Shown: one piece after another, positions 11,701 to 23,700 of the stretch
Position numbering within the stretch: position 1 is the first letter of the stretch
Layout of the letters: every line of letters begins with the position of its first letter
Program-made: the position numbers and the translations under genes
Source: Hyperoodon ampullatus
Taxonomy: Eukaryota > Chordata > Mammalia > Artiodactyla > Ziphiidae
Direction: 5' to 3'
DNA: 64,000 bases
NCBI GenBank assembly: GCA_949752795.1
Contig: OX457074.1
Coordinates: 1,302,001 to 1,366,000 of the forward strand
Notes under the pieces: model-generated
Told to the model about the DNA's origin: nothing
Database searches by the model: none
Seen by the model: the letters and a program-made list of their open reading frames with translations, nothing else

Positions 11701-14700
11701 TAGGTAAGATGGTGAGGAAAGACATTTCTAGGGCGTTATGTGAGCAGAAAAGTAAGAATGAGGGCTTCCCTGGTGGCGCAGTGGTTGAGAGTCCGCCTGC
11801 TGATGCAGGGGATGCGGGTTCGTGCCCTGGTCCAGGAAGATCCCACATGCCGCAGAGCGGCTGGGCCTGTGAGCCATGGCCGCTGAGCCTGCGCATCCGG
11901 AGCCTGTGCTCCGCAATGGGAGAGTCCACAACAGTGAGAGGCCCGCGTACTGCAAAAAAAAAAAAAAAAAATGCATACCTGAAATAGCGATACAGCATTA
12001 TCTAGTCCAGCGACCATCACAACCTGTGCACGAGGATGGAACTGCACAGACGAGATCCGAGCAGTAGTAGGACGTTCAGCATTAGCATGCTGGCAGTGCT
12101 TCATCTACAGAAAAATAAAGCTGGAATTTTATCAATTCGAATGGGTTAACATTATTTTCTTTAAAGCATGAAGACATTATAAAGTAGTTTACAATGCAGA
12201 AGAAAGTGCATTGGAAGAGTAACCAGAAGACCACAGCTCTGCTACCAACTAGTACTCTAGTACAGTGCTTTACCATACAAGAATCCATTTTTCGGGGGCT
12301 TCCTCTACATTAAAAATGCAAGTACATAAAAAACACAGTATCATATGATGTTTTCTTTGTAACCCCTCAAGATAAATTTTTGTGGTGACTACATTTTCAA
12401 TGGAGGTGAATTCACCCTATGAGGAGCTAAATGAATTATCTGCACAGGGTAGGGAGAGACAGAATCACTCTGTCTAATAATTTACCATAATAAGGTCCCC
12501 CCTCCCCATCTAAATTCGCATGCTACCATTTTAAAATGGGGCAAATTATATCAAAGAGAGAACTGTTCATTTGACATATATTTAACTGAAGCAAGTGCTG
12601 GGTAGGCACTTGGTTACCACAATAGACAACTGAGACACAGTGATGAGTTAGACAGTAACTAGAGTAAGCCACTTCAGATAGGATGGCAAGGAAAGACATT
12701 TCTAGGGCATCATGTGAGCAGAAAAGTAAGAATGAGGGCTTCCCTGGTGGCACAGTGGTTGGGAGTCCGCCTGCTGATGCAGGGGACACGGGTTCGTGCC
12801 CCGGTCCGGGGAGATCCCACATGCCGTGGAGCGGCTAGGCCCGTGAGCCATGGCCGCTGAGCCTGTGCATCTGGAGCCTGTGCTCCGCAGCGGGAGAGGC
12901 CACAACAGTGAGAGGCCCACGTACCGCAAAAAAAAAAAAAAAAAAAAAAAAGTAAGAATGAGTTGGCCACTGGCAGTGCTTAAAGAATACATGGAGGGAT
13001 GAGCAAGAGCAAAGGTTCAGGGGCAAGAAAGAACTTGGCATGTGCAAGAAACAGAAAGAAGGCCTGTGTGGCACGAGTAACGAATAAGAGGAAAAGGCAT
13101 CAGATGAAGTTGAAGACGTAGGCAAAGGCCAGATCCTGTGAAGGGCAGTGTAGACTATGGTGAGGAATTCAGAAGTTTTCAAAGAGCAATGAAAAGTGAC
13201 AGGACGTGATATTTTATTTTTAAAAGATCCCTCAGGCTACTATAGGAAGAACGGTTTAGAAAGAAGGAAAGTGGAAGTGGAGAGTCTAGCCACGAAGCTG
13301 TTGCTATGCATTGGGCAAGAGATGAGAGCAGCATGAACAAGGCTGGTGCCAACAGAAGGAACAAGAAATGCAAAAGGAGGAATCAAGTAACATTCCTAAA
13401 AAATTCCTGGGAACATAATTTAATCTTGTTTTTGCAAAAGGTAAAAAACCTAACACAAATATTTACCAAGGCAAAATGACAGCAAGCACATTTAATCCCA
13501 CAGATAACAGGAATCCATATATTTGTAACTGGGAAGTATACTGGATTTCAGAGGTAATTAGTTGGATTGACCCAATTTTACGGATTCTCACCTTTAAGAT
13601 TCCTTTAGGAAGAGAGGTTGATGTTGATATGAAATTCCCAGTCCTCTGCAACAAATCATCTTCATCCTCTTCACTTTCATCTAAGTCAAACAAACCCACA
13701 GGCTGATCTTCAGAATCAATGAGATGGCCATTACCTATCCCAAACATCTATATTTCAAACTTCAACTCCCCTCCCAGTCTCCCAACCTCAATCGTTTTAT
13801 TTAAGCTGCAACTGGTAAAAGTAAAACAGCAAAATAAATTTGAAGGAGAGGAAAAGGATGACAAGACCTCAATATATATGGTTAAAATCAACACCTGACT
13901 CTGGAACAAAAGACACACATTCACTACAGTGACTAAAACAACATGAAATGAAATGAAGATGAAACGGAGTCAGCATTTAATTTAAAAAGAGGAACTCGTA
14001 ACAGTGGCAAGATGGGCAACAGGATGAACAGCAGATCTAGCTTAACAACTCACAGGAAAAAGAACTAGAACTTTTAGCTGACTGGAAGAACAACGCCAGT
14101 AAACCGTGTATCAGAACTTCCAAGAGAGGTAACAGGGCTGCTTTTCCCCTGGAGATGACTGACGATTCTAGTAAAGAAAGCTGAGAAGCTAAGCAGGGTG
14201 TTTAAAACACTTGTAGGGTTAAGAGAGCAAAAACTAGCACCAAAAGCCCTCTAAGGTTCCTAAGGAGTCTGGTAAACCACGAGGCTCTGGATTGTTGCCA
14301 CAAAAGGCTATACATAAAATTAAAGGTGAAATCAAAGAATTACGAGAAAATCTCCCAGGAACTGAAACCCGGCACTGAATCCTCACACTCTCTCACTAGA
14401 ATAAGATGTTCTAGGATTGCTAGTGCCCACTGCCCAACCACCTACCCAAAAACAAATATACAAATTCTCTGGAGAAAGATACCATTGTCCTAGACCTCTA
14501 GTTAATCAATACTATTTCTCATATACAATGCCCACCACTCAATGACATATATAACCATGTAAATAATGACAAGGTAAGGTAACTTAACTGAAAACCTAAA
14601 GAAAAACAAACAATCTTCACAGGAGATCTAGATAATGAAGTTATCAGACATAAAATTTTTAAATATTACATATAAAACTCAAAGAAAAAGAGTTCAGGTC

Positions 14701-17700
14701 TGTGGTTACCAGAGATGGAGCGTAACGTGACGGGAATTGGATGAAGACAGTCAAAAGGTACAAACTTCCAGTTATAAGATAAATAAGTACTAGGAATATA
14801 ATGTACAACGTGATAAATATAACTCTGCTGTATGTTATATACGAAAGGTGTTGACAGTAAATCCTAAGACTTCTCACCACAAGAAAAAATACTTCTTTTC
14901 TACTTCTTTAATTTTTATCTATATGAGATGATGGATGTTCACTGAACTTATTGAGGTAATCATTTCATGATGTATGTAAGTCAAATCATTATACTGTGCA
15001 CCTTAAACTTATACAGTGCTGTATGTCAATTACATCTCAGTAAAACTGGAAGGAGGGCTTCCCTGGTGGCGCAGTGGTTGAGAGTCCACCTGCTGATGCA
15101 GGGGACACGGGTTTGTGCCCCAGTCCGGGAGGATCCCACATGCCGTGGAGCGGCTAGGCCCATGAGCCATGGCCACTGAGCCTGTGCGTCCAGAGCCTGT
15201 GCTCTGCAACGAGAGAGGCCACAACAGTGAGAGGCCTGCGTACCACAAAAAAAAAAAAAAAAAAAAAAAAAAACTGGAAAGAAAAATAATAATAAAAAAT
15301 AAATAAAATAAAAAATTTATGTTTAAGATATTAGAGATAATGAAAGGCAAGACTCAGAATTAAGCCAGAGAACTAGACTATTAAAAAAAAGAACCAAATA
15401 GAAATTCTAGAACTGAAAAACAGAGTAATTAAAACTAACACCCCAGTGGATGGTGTTAACAGGATATCAAAATTACCTGAAGAGAGAATTAGTGGTCTGG
15501 AAAAAGGATCAGAAAAAAATATCCAGACTAAAGTACAGAAAGCAGAAAGACAGAAAATACAGAAAAGAACAGTCTACAGCCATACCACCCTGAATGCACT
15601 TAATCTCATCAGAAAACACAGAATGTTTTTAAAAAAAATTTTAACATACATGTAATTGGTATCCCAGAAGGAAAGAAAGAATGGAACAAAAACAATGTGT
15701 GAAGAGATAACAGGCAAGAATTTCCAAAACTTAGAAAAGACATGTAGCCAGATTCAACAGCACCTATGAAGACCAAGCAGAATACAAAGCAAGCTAAAAA
15801 AACTGGAAAACTGCGGCAGGGGGCGCAGGGGTGGCGGTGGTGGCGAATAAATTGACAAAACAGCAACAATAAAACTCCATAATATTAAGGAATTACTATT
15901 GATTTCTGAAGGTGTATGATAATAGCATTATAGCTATGTTTAAAGAGGGGAGTACTTCTCTTTTAAAGATACTCAACCTAGGGACTTCCCTGGTGGTCCA
16001 GTGGTTAAGACTCCGTGCTTCCACTGTAGGGGCCACAGGTTCAATCCGTGGTCAGGGAACCTGCATGCCAGTGGGCCGGGGTCGGGGGGGGAAAGGTAAT
16101 TCAGGAAAAAAAAAATAATAATCTAGTATTTACAGATAAAAACAAATAATATGTTAGAGATAACTGTGAAGCTGGGTTGTAGTCACCACTCCGCCAATAA
16201 GTATACCTTGGACAAGTCACTTCTATCTTTTTGAACTTTACTCCTGTCATATGTACAATTAAGGTATTACACTTAGATATCCCAGATAGTAACAGACTGG
16301 CTAACTGTTGACCTAATTCATTTCCTTTTTCTCCTGGGCACAAAGACAAACTATATTTCCTGGTATTGCATGCAGTTAGTGTGGCCTCATGACTGAGTTC
16401 TGGCCAATAAAATGTAGATGAAAGTATCACGTACCACTTCCAGGACAGGCCAATAAAAATTTCCCTTGGTGAGTTCTCTCCCTTCTCCTATAAGTCAACT
16501 GGTGGTCAATATCCTAGGCAACATTGGAAGAGCCAGCCTGAAGATGGCAGAACCTCTATAAACTTGGATCCCTTAAGTAGAGCATCACCTTCTCACCACC
16601 TCAATTGTACTCACAGGAAAAAAAAAATTCTACTGGATTAAGCCACTGGGATCTGGGAGATTTTCTGCTTCAATGTCAACATATACCTAATCCATATCTA
16701 AACTGCTGTAGTTCGATGAATGCAATATTCTAAAATGGATAATAAAATTATATTTCATCCAGGAAGGTAAACTGATGACCAAGGTTTATAATTATGCCAT
16801 GTAAAAAAAAGTGACAGGATGGGACTTCCCTGGTGGTCCAGTGGTTAAGACTCCATGCTCCCGATGCAGTGGGCATGGGTTCGATCCCTGGTCTGGGAAC
16901 TAGGATCCCACATGCTGCATGGGGCGGCCAAAAACAAAACAAAACAAAACAAAAAACAGTGACAGGACAAGACGATTAACATATTAAAAAAAACCTGGAA
17001 AGATATTTCTCAAATAACAGAAGAGTTTTATATGAAAGAGAGATAAGATTATATCTCTTCGAAAGGTAGGACAACAGAGTGTAGGGAGGCTAAATTTCAA
17101 TAGTAAAAAAATTACAATTAGTTCTTAAAGAAAAGAAAAGAGGAAGAAATAGTCTAATAAAGAGCACAACATTATTTGAAATATTTAAGCAGAGGCTAAA
17201 TTATCATCTAACAGATGTTGTAGAGAAGTTTCTTGCAGCAGATAAAGTCGGGCTACATCACTAAGAGTCCTTTAACCTCTAAAAGTATCTGGTTGGAAAC
17301 CAGAACGTAAGTTTCTACTTAATAACAGATTGAGTTTGCTAACAGAATTATATAAAACTGTCTCCTTGTAAGAGCTCCCTATACGTGAATACCATGAAGA
17401 CTGACATGGGTGGGGAGAAGGGAGGGAGAGGTGATGATGATAATCAAACAGAGATTCATCAGATACCAAAGATGCTAAGAAAGGAGCTCCTGTATTACAA
17501 TGGTATTACAATGGGAGGATATACTCTAGGGTTCCTCAAGGATTTCAGAAGTCAATTCCAAGTCTAAAATTTGTAACTCCAAGAACTCATATCAGATCTT
17601 GGCCAAACCATCCATATAAATAATATCTAAACTCAAAGATCTAAACAGCAAAAAACAGTTTTTGTACAAGTCAAACTTAAAATCTGCAGTTGAAAAATAG

Positions 17701-20700
17701 GTTTTTAGAAAGTGAATAATCACCTGGGCCTAACCTGACATGTACTCCTTAGAAAGACATTCCATTTCCTAGTGGATAGCTAGATCAGCTGCTCATGTCT
17801 TTGGAAGGGGCTCTGAATCAAGAAATAACACTACTACTTATTTTTTACTTAATCTATGCCATAATGTTGTCATAGTTCTGTTGAGGAAAAACGTCATAAA
17901 ATCCATCCATTATTGTCTCCACAAGTAAAGAATATGCTAGTAAGTATGTCTTACACTATTGTAAAAGAGCTTCCTTCAGAGAAATGGTAGACTTCAAAAC
18001 CAGACATTAAAAAAAAAAAAAAAGACATATTTCAAACACCAGGTTTTAACAAGCCTCATGAGAAACCTCAAACAGTAACAGAACAGGAATAGGAATCTAT
18101 TTACCAACTTAAACAGAGGTGTCAACACTCACCATCTGAAGATGTTTTCCGCTTACTGGTTTCTGCCCAGGCAGGTACTCCCCCCATGGCATGCTGGAAT
18201 CTAAGCAAAAATGTAAAAATAAAATTTTGTAGTGACCACTGTATTTATATAGAGCTTAATACATTTCAAGAATATAGGTCAGAGCATAAACAGAATCTCT
18301 TCCAAAGTTATCATCTTTCAGAACAGAAGGGCTACTCACACAGGATAGTCCTAAATTGGTAATAAACCACCTGGATACATATTTGTTGTTATTTACATCT
18401 AGTTACATAGTTGTCTTATTTGCACATATCAACACACCAGATTTGGTGACTAAGTGAAGAAATAGAAATCTCTTTGTGGTTATAAATCAATGCTATAGTA
18501 CACAGAGTACACAAAAGAATACTACAACATGTCTGAAAGAAAACCACCAGATTGGTAAAATAAACAAAACTTCATCATATATTCTTTGAATAAAATGGGA
18601 GCATTTCATCCTGGAAAAAGTAAGCTTCAGGAAAAGCATGACAGTTATATTCTGAAGGGCTGGTATTTGGAAGCCTAAAAAGAATCTTTCTGTTTAATGC
18701 AGAATCATAGACATGTCCACCAAACTAAGCCCACTAGCCATAAGTAACTAGAAAACTGGACAAAATATGTGAAACTATTTTCAGAAACTGGACAACAGGC
18801 AACATGACTATGATCTCTAAGAGAAGAAAAGTAACAAGGTGAGCAATGCCATTACTGGGATTTTCCCCTCAAGGCATTTTTATAAGACCCTGACACAGAG
18901 ACAAGGAGAAAAAGATCAGACTTGAAAGAGGCTGAAACAGCAGGAATTTTAGGGGCAGTCAACTGTAGAAGAGGAAGAGAAAGAGCTCCAGAAATCTGCA
19001 CAGAGGTCCACAGACACTTCTTCTGAATACTAAACTGCACACTCATAGGATGAAACTCCATGAGGTCAAGCAAAGAACTACTAGTAAGTTGCACAGAACC
19101 GAAACTCAGACATTTGAGTTCAACCAGTCAGAGGAAAGGTCCTTACTGAACACTCAGGACATTCAGGAGAGATCCCAGGAAGGTCATACCTTAATAACGG
19201 GGCTAAACCAGCCTAGAATAAATGCTACTGTAGAAGAAAGCTAAAAACAAATCCTGAAAGGGTCAAAGTGATTTCCAAGTCAATTAACTGCCTGCCAAGA
19301 CAAAGTTCAACACACATTAAAAGCAAAACACAAAATCCAGACACTGAACAACATTCACACTGCCCAGAATCCAATCAAAATTACTAGATATACAGAGAAG
19401 CAGAAAAACATGAACCATAACCAGAAGAAAAAGCAGCCAACGGAAACAGAAATGACAGACCTGACAGAATTAGCACACAAGGACTTTAAAATAGCTAATA
19501 CACATAAAAAGGAACAAAATTGTGCCATTTGCAGAGACGTGGATGGACCTAGAGACTGTCATACAGAGTGAAGTAAGTCAGAAAGAGAAAAACAAATACC
19601 CTATGCTAACACATATATATGGAATCTAAAAAAAGAAAAAAGGTTCTGAAGAACATAGGGGCAAGACAGGAATGAAGACGCAGACAGAGAATGGACTTGA
19701 GGACACGGGGAGGGGGAAGGGTAAGCTGGGACGAAGTGAGAGACTGGCATGGACATATATACACTACCAAATGTAAAACAGATAGCTAGTGGGAAGCAGC
19801 CATATAGCACAGGAGATCAGCTCGGTGTTTTGTGTCCACCTAGACGGGTAGGATAGGGAGGGTGGGAGGGAGATGCAAGAGGGAGGAGATGTGGGGATGT
19901 ATGTATAGCTGATTCACTTTGTTATACAGCAGAAACTAACACACCATTGTAAAGCATTTATACTGCAATAAAGATGTTAAAAAAATATATCATTGATTAT
20001 ATTCAAATGGTGGGATTACAGGTTTTTTCCAAAGTTTTTTGTACTTGTATTCCTTCTCAGGCCCCCATACTAAAACTTAATCATGTCTTCCAAGAACAAT
20101 GCTCTTCCAATTCAAAATGGAAATCCGACTACCCAAGAAGCCAAAGACTGAGCAAATCAAAATAAAATACTGGTTATAAATACAACTTGGCAAACCTATA
20201 AAAAAAGACACTTACTCTTCCTTAAGTCTCTTTTGAAGCTCATCTTTTGAAAGTTTAGTTTCACTGGCATTTTTCATCATATCTTTCCGAAAACGGTTGT
20301 TCATCATGTCAACCCTATAAAAAAACAAAAAACAGCATGCTTTCAATAACTTAAAGAATCAACATAATAGTTGCTGCCTTTAGTATTTTGAGCAAACAAC
20401 ATAGGTCAAGATTTATAAGATGTGGAACATCTCCAATGCACATTCTTCATTCTTCCCGAAACAAAAAGGAATCTCCAATATATCGGATCATCTAGTTTAC
20501 CTTCTGAAGAGCTATTTCAAATTCATAATTACTTATCTAGACACAGCTTATGCCATTCATCAAAATAAATTCCAGGTAAATCAGAGTTAAAAACAAAACA
20601 AACAAACAAAAAAACCAAAACCCAAACCTTAAAATACTGTGAAGGAAAAATACAGGCAAATATTTCTCTCTCTCTGAAGAACTTTTTACTAAAAACAACA

Positions 20701-23700
20701 GCAAAAAAAAAAAAAAAAACGGAAAAGAGTCATAGACTTCACTACATAAATATTAAAATATTCTGTGCATCAGACAACATTAAAACAAACTTAAAGGCAA
20801 ACAATAAACTAGATAATGTGCAATAAATTTGACATATAAAGGTTTGAAATTCTCAATATGTAAGGAGCTGATATACTAAAATCATTAATAAACAGTCTCA
20901 TCTGCCATTTGCAACAACATGGATGACCCTGGAGGATGTCCAGCTAAGTGAAATAAAACAGACACCAAAGAGAAATACTGCATAATCTCACTTATATGTG
21001 GAATCTGAAGAGTAGCATACGTAGAAGCGAAGAGCAGAATGATGGTTACCAGGGGTGAGAAGGTAGAGGAAACAGGGAGATGTTGGTCAAAGGGTACAAA
21101 GCTGCAGTTACATAGCATGACTGCAGTTAATGACAGTATTGTACACTGGAAATTAGCTAAGGGAATAGATTTCAGGGGCTCTCACCACAAATAAAAATGG
21201 CAACCATCTGAAGAAATGGAAATGCTAATTAGTTCACGTGACTGTAGTAATAACTTCACCATGTAAATATATAGCAAATTATCATTTTGTACACCTTATG
21301 TACAATTTTTATTTAAAAAATAAAAAAACAAAACGAAAGTCTCCAGTAGACAAATACGCAAAGACATAATAGAGACTTTTAAGAAAAACCAACGACTAAT
21401 AAAAAAATGTTTGGGCTTCCCTGGTGGCGCAGTGGTTGGGAGTCCGCCTGCCAATGCAGGGGTCACGGGTTCGTGCCCCGGGCCGGGAAGATCCCACATG
21501 CCGCGGAGCGGCTGGGCCCGTGAGCCATGGCCGCTGAGCCTGCGCATTCAGAGCCTGTGCTCCTCAACGGGAGAGGCCACAACAGTGAGAGGCCCGCGTA
21601 CCGCAAAAAAAAAAAAAAAAAGTTTTCTCAACACAAGTTAGATATTTCCTACCCTAAACTGTCACCCTAAACTGACAATGTCTGAAAAAAGAGAAATCAT
21701 TGCTTTTATTTTTTTTTAAGATTTTTTTGATGTGGACCAGTTTTGGTTTTTTTTGTTTTGTTTTTTTTAGCTGGAGGGAGGGCTCTCTTTTTGATCTTTA
21801 TGTATTGCAGCTGAGTTTGTGTGCTTGGATTGAAGTTACCACAGGGCTCTAAACTAGATTAACCAATATCAAAGTCATTCCCAGGAGGCCCCAGAATGAT
21901 TAAAACAGGAAATTCTAACCACCTAGCAACCTTGGGGGAGAGAGGCAACGGGGGAACTGGCTCCGCGCTAGACCACTGCACATGCGCACTAAGTTGCAGG
22001 CGAGAGCATGGCGGGGGATGGTAATTCTCACTGAGGGCACTTTCTCCCCTGCAGGGCCTCCAAGAGGTTGTGGGAGGTCTGGACCACTTCAATATCTTGA
22101 AGATTCCTTTCTAATTTTTAAATGAATGAAAACAAAAATGGAGTTACAAAAACGATGATATATTTTAAATGCTTAGATCTTTTTTAAATTGCCCTGAGGC
22201 AAAACCACAATACAAAATATAAGTCTAGGGAGGTCCAGAAATCTGCATTTTTAAAAAATGCCCCATATGATTCTGATGCACACCAACATTTGAGAAGCAT
22301 GCCCTGAATGATGTGGACCAGTTTTAAAGTCTTTATTGAATGTGTTACAATATTGCTTCTGTTTTATGTTGTGGGTTTTTGGCCGCAAGGCATGTGGGAT
22401 CTTAGCTCCCCCACCAGGGATCGAACCCGCACCCCCTGCACTGGAAGGCAAAGTCTTAACCACTTGGACCACCAGGGAAGTCCAGAGGAATCACTGCTTT
22501 TAAAATGGAGTGAAACGGACACCTTTCAATGGAAAGGTAAATTGGCAGAACCTCAGGGTCAGCCTGGCAGTATTTATCAAGAACCTTAAAAATGTCTGCT
22601 CTTTGATTAAGTTAATCTACCTCAAAGAATCTTAAGTAATTTTAAGTAGAAAAGATTTATGCATAAAGATGCTCATATCAACATCAATCTATTAAAAGGA
22701 AAAATATTTATCCAACGATAGCTATGTAAATTATGGTTAAATCATATACTGGACTATAATACATCCATTTAAAAATGTTTTTAAAGTTTTTTTTTTTAAT
22801 TGGGGAGAAATACTTGCAATACAATACATTCTCATCTTAAGGTACATATTGTACATGATGGCTAACTTTTTTTGGTCTTTTCTCAATTTCAGGCATTGTG
22901 TTAAGAGCTCTACATACACTATTTAATCTCAAGAGCCTTCTGATACAGTTACTATTATCTCCATTTTACACATGAGAAAGGGTAGGTTCCAAACTTGCCA
23001 ATGGTCAGTTAGGAACTGGCCAAACTAGAAGACAAACTCAGGTCTGACCCCAAACACTGTTCTCTTTTAGCTTTTCTATACAGCACAGAAGAAAGAGGGA
23101 GAGATGTACGCCAACATGTTAACAGTGCTTCTCCCTCGGTGACGGGATTGTGAATGATCTTTGCTATACTTTCCAGTATTTTTCAAGTCTTCACGTATTC
23201 ACATATTCAGAAAGAGAACTTTCTTAAAACCTGCAAAGTAACTTTTGAAGAATCCAGAGGGACTCCAGAAGAAAAATTAGGCAACCTACATCTCCTCATC
23301 TTCATCTTCTTCGTCCAACCAAACTGGCTTCTTATGAGGTGGAAAATTATCTTTTGCTTCATTCTCCAGTTCAGAGTCACCTGAGTCTTCTTGTACTTGA
23401 ACCTAGAAAAGAAAAAAGGCCCACAAGCACTGAGTCTTTCATACCCCATGGTGGCAGACTTTGCAGAATGGTGGCTTGTAGAAATGCTTTGTTTTTATGG
23501 CCCTCTTATCAAATTATGGGACAGAATGCTACCACAGCAAATGCTGGAGATCGAACAGAAAATGAGGAGATTAGAGAATGGCACCACCCGCTGGACACGT
23601 GAGGTAAGATGGAATAGTCAGAGTCAACTTGCTGAAAGGAAAAAACCAAGTAAGACAAGTAAAAAAGGTAAGTTGACAGATGAATAAAGGAGCAGGGAAA

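Larger units (their letters stand above)
11188..11978 (-). other. UTP18: UTP18 intron 6
   Basis: This intron of 791 bp is nearly all SINE: an antisense long-form copy, then a composite insertion that touches the exon 6 donor. Only about 75 bp next to exon 7 is clearly non-SINE. Confidence 0.9.
12105..13591 (-). other. UTP18: UTP18 intron 5
   Basis: It contains one young SINE and an old repeat at about 12960-13360. For 12120-12640 I see nothing beyond AT-rich intron. Confidence 0.75.
13681..18132 (-). other. UTP18: UTP18 intron 4
   Basis: It contains old L1 pieces, three SINEs and an MLT1-like LTR. For 13760-14640 and 17000-18130 I see no gene or clear repeat; both are AT-rich. Confidence 0.7.
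18201..20215 (-). other. UTP18: UTP18 intron 3
   Basis: For 18220-19290 I see only AT-rich sequence. The right half holds L1-derived pieces, listed separately. Confidence 0.7.
20315..23289 (-). other. UTP18: UTP18 intron 2
   Basis: Besides the listed repeats, 20330-20880 and 22490-22880 show nothing specific. A GC-richer patch near 21950-22030 contains an NRF1-like GCACATGCGCAC but no other promoter evidence. Confidence 0.7.

Noticed and set aside
14190..14210. Second possible 5S rRNA piece (GAAGCTAAGCAGGGT)
   Set aside because: Only about 15 bases match and there is no extended alignment; chance is likely.
21413..21490. tRNA gene candidates in SINE heads
   Set aside because: The A- and B-box-like sequences belong to tRNA-derived SINEs; the cloverleaf is not maintained.
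23339..23687. Plus-strand frames opposite UTP18 exon 2
   Set aside because: They overlap a conserved coding exon on the other strand and then run into intron; no homology was recognised.
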